This document shows positions 1 through 6,700 of a stretch of 17,746 bases of DNA, piece after piece (position 1 is the first letter of the stretch; the number at the start of each line of letters is the position of its first letter). This DNA comes from Caldilineae bacterium (lineage in GTDB: Bacteria > Chloroflexota > Anaerolineae > JAAEKA01): NCBI GenBank assembly GCA_020634555.1, contig JACKBK010000052.1, forward strand, positions 1 through 17,746, read 5' to 3'. A model generated the notes under the pieces. The model saw only the letters and a list, made by a program, of their open reading frames with translations, made no database searches and was not told the DNA's origin. Position numbers and translations under genes: made by a program.

Positions 1-1222
1 TGAGAGGCCGTACCGTGCCGTCTGACGCGGCAGTTACCCGGACACCGGCGCTAATGGCGGCTTCGTTCGGTGCAACTCTCACCTGCATCGGTCCGCTGTA
101 AACGACAGCGACATAATCGCCGGGTTGAGCGGCCCCCTCGCGCGGCACCAGCCGCTCTCCGGTTTCGTCGGGTTGTGGCTCGTCATCCATATAAACCTCG
201 GCGCGAGTGGCCACCACACCCACAACTGCGTCGCCGGGAGCTGCTTTTCTGACCCGAAGGAGAGCAGAACCGTTGTCGAACGTGGCCGACTGCATTCCTG
301 CCGGCGCAACGACATCGCCAGGTTCCAAAACCGCGCTGTCAGCGTTGACGGCGAAGGCAGTCAGCAGGCAGCCGATGCAATTTCCGTTAACGTAAATGCG
401 GTTGGTGAAATAGCCCGCGTAGTTCGCGCCGCCTGCTTCGACGCCGTTGTCGCCGGCGCTGTTGACATCGAAGCCGTCCAGCGCGGCAGAGTCCACCGCC
501 ACACCGTCGATATCGGCGCGGCCCACGTACAGTCCGTAGCCTTCCGCACCGGCGACCTCGAAGCCGTTGGGGTTGAGGTTCTGCACCGTGCTGGATGGGC
601 TGCCGGCGCTGAGAACCCGGACACCTACTCGATCTGGCTGACTTACAAGCACACCATCGCGTCCGGCATTGACCACCGCCAGACCGTCATCCGCTGCCGA
701 ACCGACGTAGACGCCCCAGCGATCCGCCGAATTCACCACCACGCCGTCGAGACCGGCAGAACTCACGTACAGGCCGTGTTCATCTGCGGAATTGATGTAC
801 AGGCCGTTTCCACCGATGGAATTTAAATAGATCCCGTCGTCGTTCACGGTATCCACGCGTAACCCATCGCCCCCGGAGCCGCTGTTGTTCAGGATAAGCG
901 GCGCTGATGAGCCGCTGGTTGTGAACGAGCCCTGGATTCTGACCGGGTTGTTGCCACCGGTCCACGTCTGGCCCAAGTGGTTGTGGTTGTTGTCGCTGAC
1001 AAACGTGCCGATCTGGTTCCAGTGGCCGGCAGCAAGCTGGATGTCGAAGATGTCCACATCGCCGTCCTGGTCGGCGTCGCAGGCCGGATTATAAACCGCT
1101 CCTGGTGTACACGGGCCAGCAAGCAATGCAGGCGCGCCCGCCGCGGCCGCGGCGGGCGCGAGCAAGCTAAGTACCAGCCCCAATACGATCAGACGGCGAA
1201 CCCGTGCGCGATAGGTGACCAT
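1..1222 (-). CDS. Secreted dockerin-like protein with decapeptide Gly repeats (3' end cut by window edge)
   Basis: An open frame of 407 codons runs from an ATG at 1222 off the left edge, so the C-terminus is missing. Residues 1-30 are a signal peptide with a basic start, a Leu/Val core and an Ala-rich cleavage region. Residues 49-60 form a dockerin/EF-hand type calcium loop with acidic residues at loop positions 1, 3, 5, 7 and 12 and Gly at 6. Residues 78-83 (NNHNHL) and following recall tail-fibre-like secreted proteins. From residue 120 to 270 a Gly falls exactly every ten residues, with one miss at 210; units look like GLYVSSAGLD and probably build a beta-helical stalk. Residues 271-407 form a further domain with a CIGC pair and a valine-rich core, resembling C-terminal domains of other Chloroflexota secreted proteins; this is from memory of the pattern. 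A strong AGGAGG precedes the ATG. Function is unknown; a cell-surface structural role is inferred. Confidence 0.85.
   Translation of the reverse strand, partial: MVTYRARVRRLIVLGLVLSLLAPAAAAAGAPALLAGPCTPGAVYNPACDADQDGDVDIFDIQLAAGHWNQIGTFVSDNNHNHLGQTWTGGNNPVRIQGSFTTSGSSAPLILNNSGSGGDGLRVDTVNDDGIYLNSIGGNGLYINSADEHGLYVSSAGLDGVVVNSADRWGVYVGSAADDGLAVVNAGRDGVLVSQPDRVGVRVLSAGSPSSTVQNLNPNGFEVAGAEGYGLYVGRADIDGVAVDSAALDGFDVNSAGDNGVEAGGANYAGYFTNRIYVNGNCIGCLLTAFAVNADSAVLEPGDVVAPAGMQSATFDNGSALLRVRKAAPGDAVVGVVATRAEVYMDDEPQPDETGERLVPREGAAQPGDYVAVVYSGPMQVRVAPNEAAISAGVRVTAASDGTVRPL
413..865 (-). repeat. Coding tandem repeat, 30-bp period (ten-residue Gly units)
   Basis: Fifteen of the sixteen in-register positions from residue 120 to 270 of the secreted protein are Gly, ten residues apart. 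The usual unit is G-[LVI]-[YVA]-V-x-S-A-x-x-[DN]. The DNA copies have diverged strongly while the protein register holds, which argues for selection on the fold and not recent duplication. Confidence 0.85.
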
Positions 1223-1275
1223 AGTCCTCCTCCTTGATTGTGTGTTGCACATAGTGTGCGCGGATTGGTGGAGGG

Positions 1276-1303
1276 ATTTTACGTACATGCGTTTGATTGT
1301 CAA
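1276..1303 (-). promoter_or_regulatory. Sigma-70 type promoter of the secreted repeat protein
   Basis: Read on the minus strand, a perfect TTGACA (1298-1303) is followed after 16 bp by TAAAAT (1276-1281, five of six consensus bases). Transcription would start near 1268, leaving a leader of about 45 nt that carries the AAGGAGGA ribosome site (1226-1235) next to the ATG at 1222. Confidence 0.7.
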
Positions 1304-1324
1304 TAGCCGCCAGCGGGCTCAGGA

Positions 1325-1579
1325 TTATGGCAAGTATGCCGTCCACAAACCGTTCTGGCCAAGGTGGATGTTGCAGATGTATGGCGGGAAAAGGATGGGA
1401 TAGGAGAGAGGATAGTTGCTGAAGCTGTAGGTTCCACTGGCTGACGCGGGGGTGTCGAAACGGCCGCTGAAGGAGAACAGTCCGTACGTGCTGAACTGGC
1501 CATTGCTGACCGTTCCGGGACCGGTGATGGACACGCTGACGGTGCCTGTGGTTGTCACGCCGGTCCACACCACCGCCAA
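1325..1579 (-). CDS. Small secreted or membrane-anchored hypothetical protein, start uncertain
   Basis: The reading frame encodes a Thr/Ser/Gly-rich, beta-prone peptide of 84 residues from a TTG at 1579, ending with a Cys, several aromatic residues and NGLWTAYLP. Composition looks like a real exported domain and unlike a random frame. The frame is open 13 codons further upstream, back to the TAA of the DUF4037 gene at 1619, and those codons encode a hydrophobic run (WLATIVVSLAVV) that would suit a signal sequence. No ATG or GTG lies in that stretch; only a CTG at 1600 or the TTG at 1579 is available, and the TTG sits inside the hydrophobic run. It may use an unusual start or be a 5'-damaged gene. 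No family is recognised. Confidence 0.45.
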   Translation of the reverse strand: MAVVWTGVTTTGTVSVSITGPGTVSNGQFSTYGLFSFSGRFDTPASASGTYSFSNYPLSYPILFPPYICNIHLGQNGLWTAYLP

Positions 1580-1618
1580 CGAAACAACAATCGTCGCCAG
1601 CCACGCAGCCCGGACGCC

Positions 1619-2716
1619 TTACGTGAACACCGCTCGCAGCTTTGTTACCAGCGCCGGATCGTCGGCCAGGTCGGTGCTGTCAACAAACTGGTCCACAGCG
1701 CCGATGGCGGGCAGGTTCCGGAGGGGTGCATTCTCAATGGCGTCTCGCAGTGCGTCGGCAAAGCGGCCGGCGAAAAGCACCTGAAACGGGCGGTTGAAAA
1801 AGGGACGCGTTGTTGGATCGACAGGCGGCGTCACATTGAGAGTGTTGTGTGTTGTAGCCAGAACCTTATACGCCTCTGCCAGCGGCTGCTGGCGGGTCTG
1901 CCAGTCCGGCGCAGTCAGCGTTGCCTCGAACAGCGGCGTCAGCGTGGCCGCGCAACTTAGCCGGCTGAAGGCTGTGCCAAGCCACTTGCTGTAGGGCGCG
2001 TACCGGCGCTCCTGAAGGAAGGCCAGGAACATGAGGTCGCGCACCACCCGCGCGGCAACGATGCGCGATCCCAGGTCGTCACCCGCCTGCCCGGTGCGCC
2101 CGACGAACGCCTCCTCCTGGGCGATACGCGCCCACTGGGTGCGCATGCGGTAGAGCCAGACGTCGCGCGGGAACCAGGCAAAGCGTGCCCGTGCCGCTTC
2201 CAGTGTTCCCAGCCCGTCGTGGTACACCTCACCCGCGGTGATTTCCAGCAGTTGCTGCTGTGGCAACATCAGCCAGTCCAGCGGTGTCAGTGCGGTGTCC
2301 GGCGCGACTCCAAGATAGCGTCGGAAGTATGCATCCAGGGTGCGGATCTCGATCATGTGGCGTACCGGACCTGTCTCGACGGCCTCCATGCTCTGGGTGC
2401 CGCCGTCGCTCAGGTCGGGTTTGCTGAAGTTGACCGAATAGCCGAGGAAGGTGATCGGCAACTGCGCGCGCAGCATCTGATCGATGGCGTCGCGCGATTG
2501 CGCGTAGTCGCCAGGGGGAATGAAAAGCTGCAACCGAGGTCCCCAGTTGTGGTCGGTGGACTGCGGCGTGTCGAAGCCGAGCACGTCGGAACCATAGCCA
2601 ATGAGCGCAGCCGAATAGACCAGTCCGGGAAACTCGCGCGCCAGCAGCGGCTGAACCACCTCTTTGAAGAAGCGGCGATTCAGCGCCAGGCCAGGGAGGA
2701 AGGGAGTGGTAGTCAT
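1619..2716 (-). CDS. DUF4037 nucleotidyltransferase-like protein
   Basis: A 365-residue protein matching the DUF4037 family, whose members have a nucleotidyltransferase-like N-terminal half; their substrate is not established. The diagnostic block lies at residues 38-61 (LIGYGSDVLGFDTPQSTDH and NWGPR), where Gly-Ser and the later Asp recall the metal and nucleotide binding loop of polymerase-beta-like folds. The rest is an alpha-helical domain containing the typical LDWLMLPQQQLLEITAGEVY (residues 146-165). Length is near that of family members I recall. The ATG at 2716 is preceded by a pyrimidine-rich leader with no good ribosome site. It stands alone between a lipoprotein gene and a small secreted ORF, so context says little about its role. 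Confidence 0.85.
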   Translation of the reverse strand: MTTTPFLPGLALNRRFFKEVVQPLLAREFPGLVYSAALIGYGSDVLGFDTPQSTDHNWGPRLQLFIPPGDYAQSRDAIDQMLRAQLPITFLGYSVNFSKPDLSDGGTQSMEAVETGPVRHMIEIRTLDAYFRRYLGVAPDTALTPLDWLMLPQQQLLEITAGEVYHDGLGTLEAARARFAWFPRDVWLYRMRTQWARIAQEEAFVGRTGQAGDDLGSRIVAARVVRDLMFLAFLQERRYAPYSKWLGTAFSRLSCAATLTPLFEATLTAPDWQTRQQPLAEAYKVLATTHNTLNVTPPVDPTTRPFFNRPFQVLFAGRFADALRDAIENAPLRNLPAIGAVDQFVDSTDLADDPALVTKLRAVFT

Positions 2717-2734
2717 AGAAATGTAGGGAGCAGA

Positions 2735-2830
2735 GAGGGAAAGGATGGAAATGGGGGAAAGGAGGGAAATTCGGAAACGGGGGACGTCGGAGCGTCAGCG
2801 GTCAAGGGATCGGTACCCCTCCTTTCCCTC
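2735..2830. repeat. Polypurine/polypyrimidine inverted repeat in the DUF4037-lipoprotein spacer
   Basis: The purine tract holds GAGGGAAAGGA (2735-2745) and GGGAAAGGAGGG (2755-2766). Both can pair with the pyrimidine tract TCCTTTCCCTC (2820-2830) or CCCTCCTTTCCC (2817-2828), with no mismatch over 11-12 bp. The same CCCTCCTTTCCCTC string recurs between gpsA and the membrane protein gene near 4611-4624, so it is a dispersed intergenic repeat. It may fold as a hairpin or triplex-like structure; no T-run terminator is seen. Confidence 0.6.
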
Positions 2831-2849
2831 TTTTCTCTTCTTTCCCTTC

Positions 2850-3638
2850 CTAGCTCGTCCGCCGGAACGTAATGGCATAACTCCAATGCTTGTAGGGCGG
2901 CAGCGGACAGTTGTCCACCGTCGGGCAGGCGTCGCCCAGCTTGCCGGCGATGTCCGACGGCACGGGACTGACCAGCGACAACGCGTGCGAGGTCTCGCTG
3001 GTGACCGGTTGGCCGTTGACGCTTTGGACCGCAAGCCGGAACTCCTCGGCGGTCATCAATATCTCGGCCTTGCCCGGCCCTTTGTCGCCGCTGACGACCT
3101 GGAACGGATAGGGAGCAGTGTTGATTATCGTCGCACCGTCGATGGGGTTGCCGGCAGCGTCGAGCACGGTGATGTAGATGTTGCGCAGCCCGCCGGACTC
3201 GATGCCACCGTTGTTCTCGCCCAGACCAAGCACGCGTAGCTCGGTGATCACGAAATCAACAGCCGGCGCGGGTGGGCTGGTTGGCTCTGGAGTCGCGGTG
3301 GGTGGCGCTGTGGTGGCAACGGTTTCAGGTGTAGCAGTGGGCGGCGCTGGTGTTTCGGTTGGTGGGACAGGCGTATCGGTAGGCAGCGCGGGCGTGTCCG
3401 TCGGTGGGGCCGGAGTCTCGGTTGGCGGAACAGGTGTAGCAGTCGGCGGCGCGGGTGTTGCGGCAGCGGTTGGTGGCATATCCGTCGCGGTTGCCGTCGG
3501 GGCAACAGAGGTCGCCGTCTTGGTCGGTGTCGCGGTAGGCGCTGGCTCGCCGGCCGGCCCGCAACCGGTCAAGACGGCAAAGAACATGAGGAGCAGGCAC
3601 GCAGCGAACAGCGGCGATCGGAGTTTGAAAGAAGTCAT
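2850..3638 (-). CDS. Lipoprotein with PPTxTP linker and beta-rich C-terminal domain
   Basis: A 262-residue exported lipoprotein. Residues 1-25 are a lipoprotein signal peptide ending in a lipobox (VLTGC) with Cys26 as the predicted lipidated residue. Residues 31-126 are a low-complexity spacer of PPTATP, PPTETP and PPTDTP hexamers, a style common in Chloroflexota surface proteins, which would hold the C-terminal domain away from the membrane. Residues 127-262 look like an Ig-like or carboxypeptidase-regulatory fold: a 'VITELRVLGLGENNG' start, 'IYITVLDAAGNPIDGATI', and a C-terminal Cys pair (ACPTVDNC). The ligand is unknown. An AGGT ribosome site lies just before the ATG. The repetitive DNA keeps other frames open on both strands; those frames are shadows. 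Confidence 0.85.
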   Translation of the reverse strand: MTSFKLRSPLFAACLLLMFFAVLTGCGPAGEPAPTATPTKTATSVAPTATATDMPPTAAATPAPPTATPVPPTETPAPPTDTPALPTDTPVPPTETPAPPTATPETVATTAPPTATPEPTSPPAPAVDFVITELRVLGLGENNGGIESGGLRNIYITVLDAAGNPIDGATIINTAPYPFQVVSGDKGPGKAEILMTAEEFRLAVQSVNGQPVTSETSHALSLVSPVPSDIAGKLGDACPTVDNCPLPPYKHWSYAITFRRTS

Positions 3639-3671
3639 GAGTTACCTGGCGTAAGTAGGATTCGGTGGCAG

Positions 3672-3682
3672 AGTATACCACA
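3672..3682 (-). promoter_or_regulatory. Candidate extended -10 promoter of the lipoprotein gene
   Basis: On the minus strand the sequence TGTGGTATACT contains TATACT (3672-3677) preceded by TG one base upstream, an extended -10 form that needs little -35 element. It lies about 35 bp upstream of the ATG at 3638. No convincing -35 is present. Confidence 0.4.
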
Positions 3683-3712
3683 GGATACCGTCACAGCCAC
3701 GAATACACGACT

Positions 3713-4480
3713 TTAGGCTGGCGGCGCGGTCACGATCATGGCCAGCCAGCCCAGGAGGATCAACGCGCTGACGATCAACGCCAGGATGGAAAGGCCGCGC
3801 CAGCGAAAGCGCGCTACCAGGGCCGCCAGCCCCACTGCCAGCCCCAGCACCGCCAGGTCAATCACGAGACCGATTGCCAGCGCGACGCCGGTGGTGATTT
3901 CGAAAGGTATTTCCTGGATGACCAGTACGATCACGGCAACCAGGAATGCCAGCGCACCCGCGGCTGCCAGCACGCTGAACAGGCAGCCCAGCGGCGGAAA
4001 GACGCGCGCCGCGCGGCTGGCTGGAGCAACAGGTTGCTCGTCGCTGTACTCGGGCTGTGCTGGCGCCTGATTGTCTGCGGCCCGAAAATACCGGTACTTT
4101 CGGAAGATCTGAACGGCAAGACCTGCCTGTATCAGACCGAATACGATGCCGGATCCTTCCATCGTGGCAAGATTCGAGAGTCCGGCCCATGCCAGCGTGA
4201 CGCCGAAGACGACGAACATCGCGGCGTCCTTGAACACGAAGGCCATGGCGGCGACGAGCAAGAGCAACACGCCCCAGGCGCTGTCCAGTCCCGAAACGGC
4301 TAGGCTGATGACTCCCCAGAACACCAAGGTCAAGCTCCATGTTCTGAGTTCTTTGTGCAGCGTCTGCGAGTCGAACGCCGCGGGTAGCTGGTAGCTCGCC
4401 GGCACTGCGCCTTTCGAATATTGCGCCGTGCGGCGAGCCTCGTCCCGTTTTTCCTCCGTTGACTGCGGTGTCCAGTTCAC
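3713..4480 (-). CDS. Polytopic membrane protein of unknown function
   Basis: A 255-residue protein with a polar N-terminal tail (1-46) and about seven predicted membrane helices: roughly 47-63, 68-84, 86-104, 110-126, 163-188, 196-223 and 229-250. The fourth and fifth are separated by a hydrophilic, Pro/Gln/Glu-rich loop (127-162). No catalytic motif, transporter signature or known domain is recognised. The start is a GTG at 4480, chosen because an AGGAGG ribosome site (4486-4491 on the opposite strand) lies 5-6 nt upstream. It is flanked by spacers on both sides and appears monocistronic. The helix boundaries are read by eye. Confidence 0.75.
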   Translation of the reverse strand: MNWTPQSTEEKRDEARRTAQYSKGAVPASYQLPAAFDSQTLHKELRTWSLTLVFWGVISLAVSGLDSAWGVLLLLVAAMAFVFKDAAMFVVFGVTLAWAGLSNLATMEGSGIVFGLIQAGLAVQIFRKYRYFRAADNQAPAQPEYSDEQPVAPASRAARVFPPLGCLFSVLAAAGALAFLVAVIVLVIQEIPFEITTGVALAIGLVIDLAVLGLAVGLAALVARFRWRGLSILALIVSALILLGWLAMIVTAPPA

Positions 4481-4536
4481 GATTCCCTCCTGGAACGTTA
4501 TGTACCTGCGTTAAGGCCTAATGCCTCGAAGTTCTT

Positions 4537-4560
4537 GACCGATCTGCGCAGAGATCGGTC
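4537..4560. repeat. Perfect 9-bp hairpin between gpsA and the membrane protein gene
   Basis: GACCGATCT (4537-4545) is followed by a six-base loop (GCGCAG) and the exact inverse AGATCGGTC (4552-4560). It lies about 85 bp after the gpsA stop and 57 bp before the GTG of the next minus-strand gene. No T-run follows on either strand, so it is a poor intrinsic terminator; an operator or an mRNA-processing structure is as likely. Confidence 0.6.
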
Positions 4561-4597
4561 GGAATGCGAAATGGCGATCAAACGATTGTGCCGGTTC

Positions 4598-4641
4598 CCT
4601 GCCTTTCCCTCTTGACCCTCCTTTCCCTCGCTTTCCTTCCG
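4598..4641. repeat. Pyrimidine-rich intergenic repeat downstream of gpsA
   Basis: A tract of CCTTTCCCTC-like units that shares CCCTCCTTTCCCTC with the spacer at 2817-2830. It ends at the gpsA stop codon region and looks like a copy of the same dispersed low-complexity repeat. Confidence 0.5.
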
Positions 4642-4643
4642 GT

Positions 4644-5654
4644 TTAATCCTCCACGAAATCCCGAATGAACGAGAAGATAAATCCCTCGGCGTCGGCGCG
4701 TCCGTTGATCACATCCAACAACCCCTTGGCCAGCGGCAGGCTGACGTGCAGCTTCTCGGCGATGTTGAGAGCGATTCGCAGCGTGCCGTAGCCTTCTGGC
4801 AGCACACCCATTTCCTGCTGGATACTGGCGAGATCGCTACCCTGGCTGAGGAGCTCACCCAGGTGGCGGTTGTGGCTCTGCCCACTGAGGGAGGTCGCCA
4901 GCAGGTCGCCCATGCCGGCGAGGTAGGCGAAGGTCTCGGCCTGCGCGCCCATGGCAACGCCGATGCGGGTCATCTCCTCCAGCGCGATAGTGAGGTAGAC
5001 GGCGCGGAAGTTGAGGCTGGTGATTCCCTTGCCGTCGAACAGGCCGAGGCCGATGGCGTAGATGTTCTTCAGCAGTCCACCCAACTCGACGCCCACCGTG
5101 TCGCGCGAGAAGCGGGTGCGGAAGTGGCGGGTGTCCAGCACGCGGCTGACGCGCATAAGATCAGCATTGCTGCTGCCGGCCAGCATCACCACAGTTGGCA
5201 TGCCGCGGGCAAACTCGTTGGCGATGGACGGGCCGGAGAGCATGACGCACGGATTATCGGGGAACAGGCGCTCGGTGGTCTGAAAGGCTGTCAGGCCGGT
5301 GTCAACGTCGATTCCCTTGGCCATGTTGACGATCACCGTGTTGGGGCGCACCAGTCCGGCCTTGACCACCGGCTGTACGGTTGGGCGGATGAAGCGTGCC
5401 GGGATCGCTAGAAACACAATGCTTGTGCCATCGAATACCTGGCGGACATCGGTCGTCGCTCGCAGGGACGGACTGAGCACAATGCCGGGCAGGAAACGGG
5501 TGTTGGTGTGCTGGCCGTTGATCTCCTCGACCACGGCCGCGTCGAATTCCCAGCCAATGACCTCGCAACAGTTGGTTGTTACCAGATTGGCGATAGCGGT
5601 GCCCAAATTTCCCAGGCCCACGAGACCGACGGAGGGGTTGTCAGACGATGGCAT
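4644..5654 (-). CDS. gpsA: NAD(P)-dependent glycerol-3-phosphate dehydrogenase
   Basis: A 336-residue cytoplasmic enzyme expected to reduce dihydroxyacetone phosphate to sn-glycerol 3-phosphate, the first step toward phospholipid backbones. The N-terminal Rossmann fold has GLGNLG at 13-18 (the family usually reads GAGSWG). Further landmarks are NMAKGID with Lys113, LSGPSIANEF (139-148), GGLLKN with the expected catalytic Lys196, AGMGDLL (246-252), SHNRHLG (260-266, usually SRNR) and a LPEGYGT block (285-291). Length is normal for GpsA. The motif departures are mild and suggest a divergent member; a related hydroxyacid dehydrogenase is less likely because all the GpsA blocks are present in order. 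The ATG at 5654 has an AGGAAA ribosome-like site 8 nt upstream. Confidence 0.85.
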   Translation of the reverse strand: MPSSDNPSVGLVGLGNLGTAIANLVTTNCCEVIGWEFDAAVVEEINGQHTNTRFLPGIVLSPSLRATTDVRQVFDGTSIVFLAIPARFIRPTVQPVVKAGLVRPNTVIVNMAKGIDVDTGLTAFQTTERLFPDNPCVMLSGPSIANEFARGMPTVVMLAGSSNADLMRVSRVLDTRHFRTRFSRDTVGVELGGLLKNIYAIGLGLFDGKGITSLNFRAVYLTIALEEMTRIGVAMGAQAETFAYLAGMGDLLATSLSGQSHNRHLGELLSQGSDLASIQQEMGVLPEGYGTLRIALNIAEKLHVSLPLAKGLLDVINGRADAEGFIFSFIRDFVED

Positions 5655-5769
5655 GATATGTTTCCTGATAACGGCTGCTTTTTGGAAGTTCGGCGGGGCA
5701 GGACGAAAGTCGTGAAAAGTGAAACGTGATGTAGCCCCGCCTTATCGTCACATCTCGCTCCAGTCGTTT

Positions 5770-6327
5770 TCAACTGCTCGAAAGGTCGCGATAGGACTGG
5801 AGTTGGTCGTAAAACGCATCGTACGCCGCCGGATCGGCGAACGCGCGTTGCGGGACAACCAGCGCTTGCTCAGCGGTACCGAAAACGAACAAGCGCTCCT
5901 CCGTCCGCGAGATGTCCGCTACTTCGTCCCATGCAAGCGCCATCTCGCCGCCGTCCGCCCGAACGTGGATCTCGTCGGCAGTCACGGTCAACTGTTGCGA
6001 GGCTATCGTGCTGCCCGGTTCAACGTCAGGAAACGCCTTGTGGACCGAACGGCTGTTGCTCCAGCGGCGCACGCCGGCCGAGAACACCAGCACCAGCAGG
6101 ATTATTGGGCAGATCAACGGGACGCTGGAGACCGCGATCCAGCCGGCGGAGAGGTCAGCGCCCTGTTTGCTAATGTTGTCCACGGCGCTGAAGAGCAGAA
6201 GGATAAACACCAGGACGAGCAATCCCTGCACCACACGCCGCCGGCGCATTCCCCGCGGCGAGCGCTCCGAGTGGTATTGGGTGAGGGCTACCATGTCCTC
6301 GATTGTCAGATCATAGTCGATGGTCAC
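5770..6327 (-). CDS. YcxB-like membrane protein
   Basis: A 185-residue protein with the layout of YcxB-like proteins: a short N-terminal segment 'IDYDLTIEDMVALTQYHSER', a basic stretch (27-31, RRRRV), two membrane helices (about 32-48 and 62-84) and a C-terminal cytosolic beta-rich domain ending 'VPQRAFADPAAYDAFYDQL'. The family is widespread in bacteria without a defined biochemical role. The start is the GTG at 6327, because family members keep the residues before the next Met at codon 12; no clear ribosome site precedes it. The GTG lies 10 bp from a long inverted repeat, which may influence its expression. Confidence 0.75.
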   Translation of the reverse strand: MTIDYDLTIEDMVALTQYHSERSPRGMRRRRVVQGLLVLVFILLLFSAVDNISKQGADLSAGWIAVSSVPLICPIILLVLVFSAGVRRWSNSRSVHKAFPDVEPGSTIASQQLTVTADEIHVRADGGEMALAWDEVADISRTEERLFVFGTAEQALVVPQRAFADPAAYDAFYDQLQSYRDLSSS

Positions 6328-6336
6328 GGGGATATT

Positions 6337-6406
6337 TTGCCACGAATCAGACGAATTACACGAATTCTGGCTCCGAAATTCGACCGATTTGTGTAATTCG
6401 TGGCAA
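6337..6406. repeat. Interrupted long inverted repeat between feoC and the YcxB-like gene
   Basis: The right arm GTGTAATTCGTGGCAA (6391-6406) pairs with TTGCCACGA (6337-6345) and ATTACAC (6355-6361) on the left, leaving a nine-base interruption. An inner CGAATT/AATTCG stem extends it. The motif resembles the dispersed CCACGAATTACACGAATT-type repeats seen in many bacterial genomes. It lies 40 bp after the feoC stop and could end feo transcription, but no T-run follows on the minus strand. Confidence 0.6.
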
Positions 6407-6446
6407 GTTTTCTGGCTCGCCGGGAGTCAGACCAGGCGTGCGAGTC

Positions 6447-6689
6447 CTACGCCAGCGCATAGCAGACGGTTTCGGTGTTGATCACATAAGGGCAAAAACC
6501 CTGGCTGTTGCAAGCCGAACACGCCACCGGTTCGTGGCCTTCTGTTCGCGTCAATCGCCCCATGGCCACCAGTTCGGCCAACATGCCGTCCAGCACGGCC
6601 GGCTCGACGTCCAGTTGTGCGGCCAGCAGATCGAGGCTGATCGGGCCAGGCGCTTCACGGAATGTGCGCAGGATTTGTCGCAGCATCAT
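6447..6689 (-). CDS. feoC: FeoC-like winged-helix protein with four-Cys cluster
   Basis: An 80-residue protein if started at the ATG at 6689, 11 nt after the feoB stop; GGAG lies just upstream. A longer frame from 6749 would overlap feoB and is not supported. Residues 1-50 form the FeoC-type winged helix (LRQILRTFREAPGPISLDLL, then LDVEPAVLDGMLAELVAMGR). Residues 57-76 carry Cys57, Cys60, Cys66 and Cys76 (C-x2-C-x5-C-x9-C). In characterised enterobacterial FeoC proteins a cysteine cluster in the wing can bind an Fe-S cluster or sense oxygen and iron; the same is inferred here. Its place as last gene of feoABC fits a regulator or stabiliser of FeoB. Confidence 0.85.
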   Translation of the reverse strand: MMLRQILRTFREAPGPISLDLLAAQLDVEPAVLDGMLAELVAMGRLTRTEGHEPVACSACNSQGFCPYVINTETVCYALA

Positions 6690-6700
6690 CAACTCCGCAG

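Noticed and set aside
125..826. Long plus-strand frame opposite the secreted repeat protein
   Set aside because: It is an antisense shadow of the 30-bp periodic coding repeat; the minus-strand frame has a promoter, ribosome site, signal peptide and domain logic.
413..865. Periodic sequence as a possible CRISPR array
   Set aside because: The 30-bp period is a codon-level protein repeat with strongly diverged DNA units and no identical repeats separated by spacers.
3178..3654. Plus-strand Gly/Val-rich frame opposite the lipoprotein
   Set aside because: It is the antisense reading of the PPTxTP linker; repeat DNA keeps all frames open.
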